Below are positions 52,021-60,962 of a stretch of DNA of 64,000 nt, in pieces. The translations under genes were made by a program, and so were the position numbers. Below the pieces are notes generated by a model. That model was given only the letters and a program-made list of their open reading frames with translations. It was not told the DNA's origin and made no database searches. The DNA is from Fluviicola sp. (GTDB lineage Bacteria > Bacteroidota > Bacteroidia > Flavobacteriales_D > Crocinitomicaceae). Location of the stretch: assembly GCA_029866325.1 (NCBI GenBank), contig JARWZO010000004.1:124001-188000 (forward strand), in the 5' to 3' direction. Positions within the stretch are counted from its first letter, which is position 1. Every line of letters begins with the position of its first letter.

Positions 52021-54372
52021 TTACTTTACAATCAGGAATTCTGTACGACGATTTTTCTGGTGACCAGCTTCTTTTTCAGCTTCTGTTGCCATACCTGAAA
52101 TAGCTGCATCACTCACAACCAACTTAGATTCTCCGTATCCTTTTCCTGTAATTCTGTTAGCAGGAATTCCTTGTGAAATAATATACGCGGCAGACGATTT
52201 AGCACGACGATCAGAAAGTGCTCTATTAAATTCATTACTACCACGGCTATCCGTATGCGATCCCAATTCGATTTTGATACTTGGATTTTCCTTCATGATT
52301 TTAACAATCTTATCCAATTCCATTTTCGCATCCGGACGAATGTCTGATTTGGTATAGTCAAAGTAAATCGGTTTGATATCGATTACATTTGCCAAATCTA
52401 CACCAACTTCCACTTTCGTCATCATCGGGTTGATCAACGAATTGATATCAATACGCGATTCCATTGCCAATTCAAGAGGAACGTCGTAGGTCATCGTAAC
52501 GTATCCTTCTTTTTCCAAACGAAGTTCAATAGCGAATTTATCGTTACGTTTTTTACCAACTAAGGTGTCGCTTTCAAACGAACCGTTGGTTAAAGTAGAC
52601 GCGTTTAAGATCGGTTGTCCATTGCTTTTATCAACAATGGATACTTTCACGTCACCCAATTCTTTTTTGGTTTTACTGTCTTTAACAGTTCCTGCCAAAT
52701 AGTAGATGTTTACAATGTCTTTCAACTCTGTATCCAACCATACTTCACGGTAAACTTCCTGGTATTGTTTTTCGCAATCGGTATTGAATGTTTCTTTGTA
52801 GAATTCTTGTTTTCCTCCTTCATACGAGAATACCATTTCGTATTCACGACAAGGTTCCAAAGAGCTCAAGAAAACACCATCACGCATACGAGGGAATACT
52901 TTACGGTCAAACGGATCACCACAGTTGGTGCAACGCAATGTGATTGAAACATCTTCCGGAAGCGGTTTTCCGCCTACAGTATTGATTTTTCCTTTCAACA
53001 CGGCAAGGTTTTTCATGCCCAAGTAATCGTTTTGTACTTCGTAGATGTCCTTTTCACCAAATCCGTCAGCTCTGAAAGATGTCAGGTAACCGGTCATTCC
53101 ATCAACTGTAGTTGTATAGAACAAATCATCGCCCGTAGAGTTGAGCGGGTAACCTAAGTTAATTGGGTCTGACCACACGTTGTTTTCATCGCGAACGGTT
53201 ACAAATACGTCAAATCCGCCCATACTTTTAGGACCATTGCTGGAATAGTACAATGTTTTGTTATCCACAGCAATAAACGGAGATTCTTCATCAAACGGTC
53301 CGTTGATACTTGGTCCCATGTTTACCGGATTACTCCAATCACCATCAGGTAATTTTACAATGCGGTAGATATCACGACCACCGAAACCGCCTTTACGGTC
53401 AGAAACGAAGTACATGTTTTGTCCATCAGGAGTTACCGTACAGTGGGTTTCCCAGCTGGAAGTGTTCACATTACGGTTTTCGAAGTGTGTTACTTCCTGA
53501 AAACGATTGGTCGAGAAATCCGAGTAAAAAACGTCACCGTTTCCTTGCGTATCTTGGTATAAGTAAATACGACGCTCATCCGGACTCACGGCCATGGTGG
53601 CTTCATTTTGAATTGAATCACAAAATTCCATACGAGCAGGTTCCGTCCATGTTCCGTCAAAATCGCGGTAAGAAACGTAAATATCTTCCGGCAATTGGTT
53701 TATGCGGGTGTCCATTCCTTTGTTGCTGGCTCCGCTTGGCCATCCGCGACGTGAAGTAAAGTACAAAGCAGATCCGTCTAATGAAATTACCGGAGAATAC
53801 TCAGGTTTTGTTGTATTCACAGATGATCCGATGTTTTGCAATTTCACTTTGCGTGGAACTTCCATTTGCTTGCGGGCAATGACACATTGTTCCAGGTTTA
53901 ATTTGGCGAAAAACACAAATTCCGATTTCGGATTGGAAACAGCAATGAATTTATTGTAATATTCTTCTGCTTTGGTGATGTTTTCAGCCAAGTGATAACA
54001 ACGAGCCAAGTGATAAATGGCATCTGTTGGGGCGCTTTTTTCACCTGCCGAGTACATGTCGAAATTTTTATCGGTACTCAAAACCGCTTTTTCCAATAAT
54101 GGCAATGCTTTTACAAAATCACGCGACATTTCAAGGTAAACAAAACCACGACGATAGTTGTAGTTACTGCTATTCGGGTTGAGTTCCAACAAGCGATCGG
54201 CTACTAAACCGGCTTGATAGAGGTAGCCCTCTTGCAGCATTTGAGAATTTTCGGTTACCAATGTTTGCTCCGAAGAGTTTTTTAAGATATCCTGCAATTG
54301 TTCGTCAGTATACTGAGCAAACGTTAACAAAGGCAGCAAGAATAAGGCTACAGTAGTAAAAATTCGATTCAT
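52021..54372 (-). CDS. PorE-like TPR / PD40-propeller / OmpA protein (paralogue 3)
   Basis: 783 residues, signal peptide 1-19 (ends TFAQ). TPR (about 20-165), PD40 propeller (about 180-450; SPVISLDGSALYFTSRR, AMAVSPDERRIYLYQD, GGFGGRDIYR, KSMGGFDVF), CRD-like fold (about 550-660; AGTVKDSKTKKELGDVKV), OmpA domain (about 665-783; ELGSHTDSRGSNEFNRALSDRRAKSS, in part). The peptidoglycan-binding TD and R are retained. Closest to the protein at 44430-46772. Likely a T9SS-linked outer-membrane/peptidoglycan bridge; role by domain analogy to PorE. Confidence 0.9.
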   Translation of the reverse strand: MNRIFTTVALFLLPLLTFAQYTDEQLQDILKNSSEQTLVTENSQMLQEGYLYQAGLVADRLLELNPNSSNYNYRRGFVYLEMSRDFVKALPLLEKAVLSTDKNFDMYSAGEKSAPTDAIYHLARCYHLAENITKAEEYYNKFIAVSNPKSEFVFFAKLNLEQCVIARKQMEVPRKVKLQNIGSSVNTTKPEYSPVISLDGSALYFTSRRGWPSGASNKGMDTRINQLPEDIYVSYRDFDGTWTEPARMEFCDSIQNEATMAVSPDERRIYLYQDTQGNGDVFYSDFSTNRFQEVTHFENRNVNTSSWETHCTVTPDGQNMYFVSDRKGGFGGRDIYRIVKLPDGDWSNPVNMGPSINGPFDEESPFIAVDNKTLYYSSNGPKSMGGFDVFVTVRDENNVWSDPINLGYPLNSTGDDLFYTTTVDGMTGYLTSFRADGFGEKDIYEVQNDYLGMKNLAVLKGKINTVGGKPLPEDVSITLRCTNCGDPFDRKVFPRMRDGVFLSSLEPCREYEMVFSYEGGKQEFYKETFNTDCEKQYQEVYREVWLDTELKDIVNIYYLAGTVKDSKTKKELGDVKVSIVDKSNGQPILNASTLTNGSFESDTLVGKKRNDKFAIELRLEKEGYVTMTYDVPLELAMESRIDINSLINPMMTKVEVGVDLANVIDIKPIYFDYTKSDIRPDAKMELDKIVKIMKENPSIKIELGSHTDSRGSNEFNRALSDRRAKSSAAYIISQGIPANRITGKGYGESKLVVSDAAISGMATEAEKEAGHQKNRRTEFLIVK

Positions 54373-54388
54373 TGAGTTGTTAATTAAA

Positions 54389-54418
54389 AAGACCCACTTA
54401 ATTCATTGCGTGGGTCTT
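54389..54418 (-). terminator. Terminator of the E2 gene
   Basis: Minus strand: AAGACCCAC and GTGGGTCTT (9 bp) around a 12-base loop, followed by TTTAATTAA. It lies between the E2 stop and the PorE-like gene start. Confidence 0.85.
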
Positions 54419-54438
54419 ACGAAATTAATGATTATATG

Positions 54439-55818
54439 TTACAATTCACGGTTAACGTCAAATTGCTCGAGGTAATCAGCTACCCGTCGCACAAACTGTC
54501 CGCCTAGCGCTCCGTCAACCACACGGTGGTCATACGAGTGTGAAAGGAACATTTTATGTCTGATGCCGATGAAGTCGCCATGTGCCGTTTCAATCACCGC
54601 AGGCATTTTTCGAATGGCACCTAAAGCCATAATCGCTACTTGCGGTTGATTGATGATTGGAGTTCCCATTACGTTGCCGAAAGTTCCTACATTGGTTACG
54701 GTATAAGTTCCTCCTTGAATGTCTTCCGGTTTCAATTTACCATCGCGGGCATTGCGTGCCAGTTCATTCACCGATTTTGCAATTCCGGTAAGGTTCATGC
54801 GGTCGGCATTTTTGATAACCGGTACAATCAGGTTACCTGAAGGAAGAGCTGTTGCCATTCCGATATTGATGTCTTTTCGTTTGATGATATTGGTTCCGGA
54901 AACAGAAACGTTGATCATCGGGAAATCTTTGATCGCTTTTACGATGGCTTCCATGAAAATCGGCGTAAACGTTAGGTTTTCACCTTCGCGTTTTTCGAAA
55001 TCCTTTTTCATTTTGTTTCTCCAGTTCACGATGTTTGTCACATCTGCCTCTACATAAGAGGTAACGTGCGGAGAAACGTGCGTGGACATTACCATGTGAT
55101 CGGCAATGAGTTTACGCATGCGGTCCATTTCAATGATTTCATCTCCCGGATTGGCTGTAACAACCGGTTCTTTGATGTTCGATAAGAACGAAGAACCCGA
55201 AGTGATTGCTGCAGGAGCTACAACAGGAGCCGGAGTTGAAGCTGGTTGTTGAACTGTCGGTGTTGCTACCGGAGTAGCTACAGTTGTGGATGCGCCACCA
55301 CCTGCAACACGTGTATCGATGTACGATAAAATATCTTTTTTGGTAACCCGACCACCTAAACCTGAACCTCCAAGGGTTTCAAGTTCAGACATGCTTACAC
55401 CTTCTTTTTCTGCAATGCTGCGAACAAGTGGAGAGTAGAATTTACCAGAATCACCTGATTTTTCAAGAACCGGAGCTTGACCGTTTGCCAACACTTGTGC
55501 TGCCGCTACTGTTTCTGCTACTACTTCAACAGGAGTTGCTTGTGTTGTAACCGGAGCGCTCACCGGAGCACTATCACCATCTGTAGAAATGATCGCAATT
55601 ACATCACCTACCTGAGCTACTTGGTCTTTTGCAAATAATTGCTGAACAAGTACACCTGCCGCTTCCGAAGGAAGTTCGTTGTCTACTTTGTCAGTAGCTA
55701 CTTCAACCAACGGCTCGTCAAGCGCAACGCTATCACCGATGTTTTTTAACCAATTAGTAATGGTTGCCTCTGTTACACTTTCTCCCATTTTAGGAAGACG
55801 AATCTCAATCTGTGCCAT
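54439..55818 (-). CDS. 2-oxo acid dehydrogenase complex dihydrolipoyl acyltransferase (E2)
   Basis: 459 residues from ATG at 55818, which starts the lipoyl domain MAQIEIRLPKMGESVTEATI; an upstream in-frame start would add 12 unlikely residues. Lipoyl Lys in EVATDKVDNELPSEAAG (about residue 43), Ala/Pro/Thr/Val linker, peripheral-subunit-binding domain (SPLVRSIAEKEGVSMSEL, about 135-175), catalytic domain with EMDRMRKLIADHM and the active-site HRVVDG near the end. Branched-chain or 2-oxoglutarate type; E1 and E3 genes are not in the window. Confidence 0.92.
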   Translation of the reverse strand: MAQIEIRLPKMGESVTEATITNWLKNIGDSVALDEPLVEVATDKVDNELPSEAAGVLVQQLFAKDQVAQVGDVIAIISTDGDSAPVSAPVTTQATPVEVVAETVAAAQVLANGQAPVLEKSGDSGKFYSPLVRSIAEKEGVSMSELETLGGSGLGGRVTKKDILSYIDTRVAGGGASTTVATPVATPTVQQPASTPAPVVAPAAITSGSSFLSNIKEPVVTANPGDEIIEMDRMRKLIADHMVMSTHVSPHVTSYVEADVTNIVNWRNKMKKDFEKREGENLTFTPIFMEAIVKAIKDFPMINVSVSGTNIIKRKDINIGMATALPSGNLIVPVIKNADRMNLTGIAKSVNELARNARDGKLKPEDIQGGTYTVTNVGTFGNVMGTPIINQPQVAIMALGAIRKMPAVIETAHGDFIGIRHKMFLSHSYDHRVVDGALGGQFVRRVADYLEQFDVNREL

Positions 55819-55941
55819 ATCAATCGCGAACGGTTCTCTTAAAAGTTCGCACAAAAATAAGCTAAAATTTAATGTATGAAAGTATTAAGATCTTGTTTAA
55901 TTGTGTTATAAAGTTCGTGAGTTCGCTAGTTCGATAGTTTT

Positions 55942-55987
55942 TGAGTTTTGTAAGTTGATTAGTTAACAGAAAAACTTACAAAACTCA
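55942..55987. terminator. Bidirectional hairpin terminator after GT2 fusion gene
   Basis: Perfect 15-bp inverted repeat (55942-55956, 55973-55987; TGAGTTTTGTAAGTT and complement) downstream of the GT2 fusion stop at 55996. No long T run on the minus strand, so efficiency is uncertain. Confidence 0.65.
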
Positions 55988-55995
55988 GAAACTGA

Positions 55996-57954
55996 TTAAA
56001 CTGTTCTACTTAACTTTTTCCAAGACTTCAAAATAATCTGAACATCCAACAACATCGTGTATTCACGGGCGTAAAGCAAATCCAATTTCACGGCGATATT
56101 CGTGTCGACTTTGCTCAATCGGTCTTCGGGCGATAAAATGCCGCGTTTGATGGAAGGTAATTCGCTTTGTTTTCCGGTCGCTTTGGCACTGTAACCTATT
56201 GCGGTCAGTTGACCCGAGATCAATCGCAGGGAATTGTGCAAATAGGCCATCTTGTTCGGATAGAACCAAATCAAAACAGGAGCAAAGAGCAGCATGACCG
56301 TTCCGGTGAGTAAATCGATGAGTCGTTTTTGACGACGTTTCACCGGGTGCGAAATCGCATTGATATCCATGATATAGAGATCACCTGCCGTTTCAATAGA
56401 GTTACTTCCGATCAAAAACAAACTATCCGGTTGTGCGATTTTAAAATCGATGTTCGGCAATTGAATGGTGGTCATCCATTCGATGATTTCGTTGGCCGAA
56501 GTGTCTTTGGCGCAGAAAATCAATTCGTCGATCTTATGGATATTGGTGATTTGATCTAATTGATTGAGTGTTCCGATGGCATTGTGTTCTTTTTCCGGAC
56601 CTATGGAAACATGCACCACCTTTTCTACTTTGGGTTGCGTTTGACGTAAAATCAAGGCTACGCGTTCAAATTCTTCGCTCGATCCGATAATGGCGAAATT
56701 GCCGTTTTTCTTCCCGTTGATGATGAATCGTTTGCCAATCGCAAGGTGCAAAAACAAGCGTGAAAGCCAATAATAGGCAATGACCCATGCAGCACCTAAT
56801 AAAATATAGAGCCTAGAAAACTGCCAGTCTTTTGGGAAAAGGGCATAGAACATAAGGATGATTCCGGTTCCAACCACAGTTCCCAGCACCATCTTTTTCA
56901 AACGAACGGGTTGATCGTAACTGCCCACCATAAGATTGGTAAACATCCAAACCATGGTGTAGCCATAGATCAATGCCGAAGTAATTTCCCGTGGAAACTC
57001 GATATTGGCTTGATGCCAGTAATTGGTCAACGCAAATAATCCGATGAGAATATAAATTGCATCCACCAACGGTAACATCGATTTTTTGATGAACCGGCTA
57101 GCAATGGCTAAACTGGCTCTAAAGTAAATGGCAGAATTGATCAAGAACGAAAATAACTTGGCGTTTTTCTGCGAAAAATGCTTGCGGGCAAAAATCACCA
57201 TGGCGCGGTAAAACACAAAAACGTAGTTGACGCTGCTTTTCTTGGTGCTTTCGCCTTTATAATGGATAATTCGTGTTTCGGGGAAATAGACGTTTTTGTA
57301 GCCGCCTTTGATGATGCGGTACGAAAGATCAATGTCTTCGCCATACATGAAAAAATCTTCGTCGAGCAAGCCAACTTTATCCAACGCTTCTTTGCGCATA
57401 AGCATGAAGGCACCACTGAGAATTTCGATTTCGTTGGTTTCAAATTCGCTCAAGTTGCCTAGGTGGTAACGACCGAAACGTTTGGAACGCGGGAAAATAC
57501 GAGAGATTCCGAAAATTTTGTAAAAAGCCACGGCTGGTGTCGGTAATCCGCGTTTCGATTCAGGTAGGAACTTTCCTTTTCCGTCAACCATACGCACACC
57601 AAGTCCTCCGACGTCAGGATGTTCATCCATGTAAGCGACCACTTTTTGCAGCGTGTCTTCTTCTACAACCGTATCCGGGTTTAACAGAAGTTGGTATTTA
57701 CACTGCGAAAGCAACATTGCCTGATTATTGGCCTTGGAAAATCCTTTGTTGTCTTTATTGGCAATGAGTTTGACCCACGGAAATTTCTCGGCCACCATTT
57801 CTACCGATCCGTCAACGGAGTTATTATCCACGACCCAAACCTCGGCAGGCTCTTTTTCCATAGCGCGAGCCACAGAGTTTAAGCACTGTTCCAGAAAGAA
57901 TGTCACATTGTAATTAACAATAATGACTGCTATTTTGGGGTGTTGTTCGTTCAC
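55996..57954 (-). CDS. GT2 glycosyltransferase fused to a degenerate polyprenyl sugar-phosphotransferase
   Basis: 652 residues with GTG start. Residues about 1-240 are a GT2 domain (VIIVNYNVTFFLEQCLNSVA, DNNSVDGS, LLLNPDTVV, GGAFMLMRKEAL-like, EDIDLSYRI). Four membrane helices follow (about 290-410), then a Rossmann-like CoA-binding domain (FAIIGSSEEFERVALIL) and a C-terminal segment reminiscent of bacterial sugar transferases (KRLIDLLTGTVMLLFAPVLI, LDLLYAREYTMLLDVQIILKSWK), but the P-x-x-GP-x-I-x-x-R catalytic stretch is missing. Probably acts in surface glycan synthesis. Confidence 0.83.
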   Translation of the reverse strand: MNEQHPKIAVIIVNYNVTFFLEQCLNSVARAMEKEPAEVWVVDNNSVDGSVEMVAEKFPWVKLIANKDNKGFSKANNQAMLLSQCKYQLLLNPDTVVEEDTLQKVVAYMDEHPDVGGLGVRMVDGKGKFLPESKRGLPTPAVAFYKIFGISRIFPRSKRFGRYHLGNLSEFETNEIEILSGAFMLMRKEALDKVGLLDEDFFMYGEDIDLSYRIIKGGYKNVYFPETRIIHYKGESTKKSSVNYVFVFYRAMVIFARKHFSQKNAKLFSFLINSAIYFRASLAIASRFIKKSMLPLVDAIYILIGLFALTNYWHQANIEFPREITSALIYGYTMVWMFTNLMVGSYDQPVRLKKMVLGTVVGTGIILMFYALFPKDWQFSRLYILLGAAWVIAYYWLSRLFLHLAIGKRFIINGKKNGNFAIIGSSEEFERVALILRQTQPKVEKVVHVSIGPEKEHNAIGTLNQLDQITNIHKIDELIFCAKDTSANEIIEWMTTIQLPNIDFKIAQPDSLFLIGSNSIETAGDLYIMDINAISHPVKRRQKRLIDLLTGTVMLLFAPVLIWFYPNKMAYLHNSLRLISGQLTAIGYSAKATGKQSELPSIKRGILSPEDRLSKVDTNIAVKLDLLYAREYTMLLDVQIILKSWKKLSRTV

Positions 57955-57957
57955 GTT

Positions 57958-58335
57958 TTAGCGCACTGCAATGCAAGATATTTCAATAGGCACATCCATC
58001 GGAAGACGACTTACCTGAACGGTTTCGCGTGCAGGAGGCATTTCCTTGAAGTACGAGCCATAAACGGCATTCATGGCAGAAAATTGTCCGAGGTCGGTGA
58101 CGAAAATACTGCACTTTACAATATTATCGAGGGTCATGCCTTCTTCAGCCAGCAACGATTCGATGTTTTTTAGGATGCGATGCGTGGCTTCCTCAATCGT
58201 AGCAATCTCCAACTCGCCTGTATGTGGACTCAACGGAATTTGTCCGCTTACATACATCGTGTCGTTCGACAAAATTGCCTGACTATAAGGTCCAAGTGGT
58301 GCAGGAGCTCCCGAAATCATTACCGCTTTTTTCAT
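57958..58335 (-). CDS. ridA: RidA family enamine/imine deaminase
   Basis: 125 residues from the ATG at 58335, the normal length; an upstream in-frame start is rejected. Family signature: GAPAPLGPYSQAI, YVSGQIPL, ATHRILKNIESLLAEEGMTLDNIVK and PPARETVQVSRLPMDVPIEI with the conserved Arg. RidA hydrolyses reactive enamines from PLP enzymes. The start is 44 bases from the divergent pabA/trpG start. It precedes the GT2 fusion gene by 3 bases. Confidence 0.93.
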   Translation of the reverse strand: MKKAVMISGAPAPLGPYSQAILSNDTMYVSGQIPLSPHTGELEIATIEEATHRILKNIESLLAEEGMTLDNIVKCSIFVTDLGQFSAMNAVYGSYFKEMPPARETVQVSRLPMDVPIEISCIAVR

Positions 58336-58359
58336 GCCTTGTCTTTTTTGCAAGTTTAG

Positions 58360-58367
58360 TAATTTTG
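58360..58367 (+). promoter_or_regulatory. -7 element of the glutamine amidotransferase gene
   Basis: TAATTTTG fits TAnnTTTG and lies 12 bases before the GTG start at 58380. It favours that start over any upstream in-frame codon. Confidence 0.5.
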
Positions 58368-58379
58368 AATCAAAAAGCA

Positions 58380-58946
58380 GTGCGTATACTTTTGCTCGAC
58401 AATATCGATTCATTTACTTACAACATCTACCATTATCTGGAAGGGTTGGGAGCTGAAGTTACGGTCATAGACCATTCTGTTATCGAGCCTGAAGTAGTGT
58501 ACTCTTTTGATGCCTTGGTCATTTCACCCGGTCCCGGACTGCCTAATGAGGCCGGAAAACTCATGGAAGTATTAGCAAAAGCGGTTTCAGAAAAAATCCC
58601 GACACTGGGTGTTTGTCTAGGAATGCAGGCCATGGCGGAATATTTCGGTGGAACCATTTTTAATCAGCAGGAAGTAAAACACGGTCAGCAGGCTATCATC
58701 ACGCATACCAACGAATCAATCCTCTTTAAAGGAATTCCGGCACAATTCCACGTCGGCTTGTACCACAGCTGGGCGGTTGATAAGAAGTTGCCTAAGGTAC
58801 TTACTGCGACTGCTTTTTCAGAAGTCGGCATCATGATGGCGCTGGAACACACTTCTTTACCTGTTTATGGCGTTCAATTTCACCCGGAAAGTATTTTGAG
58901 TGAATACGGGAAACCTTTGTTTGCGAATTTTCTGGAGAAGGTTTAG
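58380..58946 (+). CDS. Aminodeoxychorismate/anthranilate synthase glutamine amidotransferase
   Basis: 188 residues, GTG start (VRILLLDNIDSFTYNIYHYL). Class I GATase triad: Cys in GVCLGMQAMAEY (about residue 77), and GVQFHPESI with His and Glu. This small subunit supplies ammonia to a chorismate-using partner (PabB/TrpE); no large subunit adjoins, which is more like pabA than trpG, but I leave the symbol open. Confidence 0.9.
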   Translation: MRILLLDNIDSFTYNIYHYLEGLGAEVTVIDHSVIEPEVVYSFDALVISPGPGLPNEAGKLMEVLAKAVSEKIPTLGVCLGMQAMAEYFGGTIFNQQEVKHGQQAIITHTNESILFKGIPAQFHVGLYHSWAVDKKLPKVLTATAFSEVGIMMALEHTSLPVYGVQFHPESILSEYGKPLFANFLEKV

Positions 58947-59009
58947 TTTGTTAATCAAAACGAAGCAGTTTGGTGCTTTTTAGACACCTTCGTTGCGATT
59001 AAAATGGTA

Positions 59010-59056
59010 AACAAAAAATCCGACTTCCACTTGAAGCAGAAGCCGGATTTTCCAGT
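59010..59056 (-). terminator. Terminator of the small Lys/Cys-rich protein gene
   Basis: Minus strand: AATCCGGCTTC and GAAGTCGGATT pair (with one G-T) around an 11-base loop, followed by TTTTTG. It lies between convergent genes. Confidence 0.85.
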
Positions 59057-59072
59057 ATTCTTTGAAAACTAA

Positions 59073-59285
59073 TTAAGCCGCTTTTTTACCAGCGCAGCAA
59101 GATCCCTTTTCAGTTGAACAAGCTCCTTTAGTAGCACATGCTTTTTTAGATTTCTTAGATTTTTTCTTCTTGTCGTCGTCTTTCTTAACAACTTCAGTTG
59201 AAGTGCTGTTAGTAGCTGCGTAAACTGTAGCAGACATAGAACCTACAAACATCATCAACGACAAAGCAACAAATACTTTTTTCAT
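59073..59285 (-). CDS. Small secreted Lys/Cys-rich protein
   Basis: 70 residues. Signal peptide about 1-23 (VALSLMMFVGSMSATVYA), a Lys/Asp run (DDDKKKKSKKSKK), and a tail with four cysteines (CATKGACSTEKGSCCAGKK). No catalytic domain. The cysteines might coordinate metal or form disulfides. Common small exported proteins of unknown function in this phylum resemble it in outline; also compare the basic tail of the 29171-29599 protein. Confidence 0.65.
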   Translation of the reverse strand: MKKVFVALSLMMFVGSMSATVYAATNSTSTEVVKKDDDKKKKSKKSKKACATKGACSTEKGSCCAGKKAA

Positions 59286-59329
59286 GATTAATCTTATTAA
59301 TTTGTTATAACGATTTAAAATTACGCCTT

Positions 59330-59995
59330 TTATTTCAATACGGCAAGGGTTGTTAACTTTCCTTTAACATCTTCTCCGATTTTAACATTTAGCTGTGTTC
59401 CAAGCGGTAAGAATACATCCACTCGTGAACCGAACTTGATAAAACCGAACTCTTCACCGGTAGTGGCTTGTTGCCCTTCCTGCGCATAGTAGCAAATGCG
59501 GCGCGCTACAGCCCCGGCTATTTGACGAAACAACACCGATTGACCGGAAGAATGCTCCACAACAAACGTACTCCGTTCATTATCCGTACTGCTTTTCGGA
59601 TGCCACGCTACCAGAAATAATCCTTTGTGATAACGCGCAAAGGTTACTTTTCCGCTAATCGGGAAGTAGTTGGCGTGTACATTCAATGGCGACATGAAGA
59701 TCGAAACCTGAATGCGTTTGTCTTTGAAAAACTCGGTTTCTTCCACTTCTTCAATCACCACTACTTTCCCGTCTGCCGGACACAATACGTCATTTGGTCC
59801 GAAGGTAAAACTCCGCTTCGGAATGCGGAAAAACTGCACGATCAGGTAAGCCAATACAAGAATTCCAAGTGTAAGTAAAAGGAATAACCATAACCATCCG
59901 GTCAATTGCCAAAGTAAGAAATTGCCCCATTGCATGATACTTAGAACAAGGGAAGCGAGTATGATAGTGGCGTAGCCTTCACGGTGTAATGTCAT
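59330..59995 (-). CDS. Phosphatidylserine decarboxylase family protein
   Basis: 221 residues, the short archaeal/Bacteroidota type. Two membrane helices at the N-terminus (about 15-50), then the catalytic region with VLCPADGKVVVI, FMSPLNVHANYFP, RRICYYA and FIKFGSRVDVFLPLG, where the FGS serine is the pyruvoyl-forming site. Makes phosphatidylethanolamine after autocleavage. It follows cdsA by 13 bases in an rsfS-ftsH-cdsA-psd array, consistent with phospholipid synthesis. Confidence 0.9.
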   Translation of the reverse strand: MTLHREGYATIILASLVLSIMQWGNFLLWQLTGWLWLFLLLTLGILVLAYLIVQFFRIPKRSFTFGPNDVLCPADGKVVVIEEVEETEFFKDKRIQVSIFMSPLNVHANYFPISGKVTFARYHKGLFLVAWHPKSSTDNERSTFVVEHSSGQSVLFRQIAGAVARRICYYAQEGQQATTGEEFGFIKFGSRVDVFLPLGTQLNVKIGEDVKGKLTTLAVLK

Positions 59996-60008
59996 GCGTA
60001 TTTCGGTT

Positions 60009-60899
60009 TTAGAGAATGTGAGCCAAAAGTACGTATAAAACAGGAGCTACAAAAAGCATAGCGTCTATTCGATCAAGTATTCCGCCATGTCCGGGGAGTA
60101 TTTTTCCCGAATCTTTTACACCTGCCGCACGTTTGAGTTTACTTTCAAATAAGTCACCGAAAGTCGCTAAAACGGAAGCGAGAATACTCACAAATGTGAT
60201 AATGAAAGCATTGTTTATAGAGTATTCACCCGCAAAGAACACGATTACATGCATCACGATCAATGTGCCGATTACACCACCGAAAAAACCCTCCCATGTC
60301 TTTTTGGGAGAAACGGAAGGAAAGAGCTTGTTTTTTCCAAAAAAGCGACCTGAGGCATAAGCCAGCGTATCGTTGAGGTAAATGGGAATGAGTGCAATAA
60401 ACAAGTAGCGCTTTTCACTTGGATCGGAAACGGTTAACCCAAAACTTAAAAGTAAAAGTGGTAGCAGGGGATAAACCAATCCGAGAATGAAGCTTCCTTT
60501 GACGATGAATGCAATTTCGTTTTTCCGGAAAATGAGAACTATGAATAGGATTAAAGCGACCAAAAAAATCGCCCAAAAGGACAGGAGCCAGAAACGAATT
60601 TCAGGTGTGAAATTGTTCACTGAAATTCCTGCATCAATGCTTGGCATGAAATCATGCAAAGAAGTCAGAATAAAGGGAAGAAATGCCAGAATAACGATCA
60701 ATAAACTTACCGGAAGCATCTTGGATGAATGATGCAGCGCTTTGCGCATCGCATACAGCTCAAATGTACCAATAAGGGCAAACAACAGTAATACAAAGTT
60801 GAACGTGTTTACATGGTACGTGAGATCAATCGCGAATGGCACAAATACGATTGCCAAAAATACAATTCCAAATAAGCTACGAATCAACAATTCTTTCAT
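60009..60899 (-). CDS. cdsA: Phosphatidate cytidylyltransferase
   Basis: 296 residues with about eight membrane helices. The CDS signature is present: SPKKTWEGFFGGVIGT, GDLFESKLKRAAGVKDSGKILPGHGGILDRID (in part), with catalytic Asp pairs near residues 245-275. It makes CDP-diacylglycerol for phospholipid synthesis. Upstream of psd and downstream of ftsH on the same strand. Confidence 0.95.
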   Translation of the reverse strand: MKELLIRSLFGIVFLAIVFVPFAIDLTYHVNTFNFVLLLFALIGTFELYAMRKALHHSSKMLPVSLLIVILAFLPFILTSLHDFMPSIDAGISVNNFTPEIRFWLLSFWAIFLVALILFIVLIFRKNEIAFIVKGSFILGLVYPLLPLLLLSFGLTVSDPSEKRYLFIALIPIYLNDTLAYASGRFFGKNKLFPSVSPKKTWEGFFGGVIGTLIVMHVIVFFAGEYSINNAFIITFVSILASVLATFGDLFESKLKRAAGVKDSGKILPGHGGILDRIDAMLFVAPVLYVLLAHIL

Positions 60900-60916
60900 G
60901 CTATAAAACTAAAACT

Positions 60917-60941
60917 CCCGGAAAGTTTCCTGACCGGGAGG
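60917..60941 (-). terminator. Terminator after ftsH
   Basis: Minus strand: CTCCCGG and CCGGGAG (7 bp) around a loop of 11 bases, followed by TTTTAGTTTT. It lies between the ftsH stop and the cdsA start, so cdsA-psd may have their own promoter. Confidence 0.75.
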
Positions 60942-60962
60942 TTAATAGGGGGGTACTTTTGT

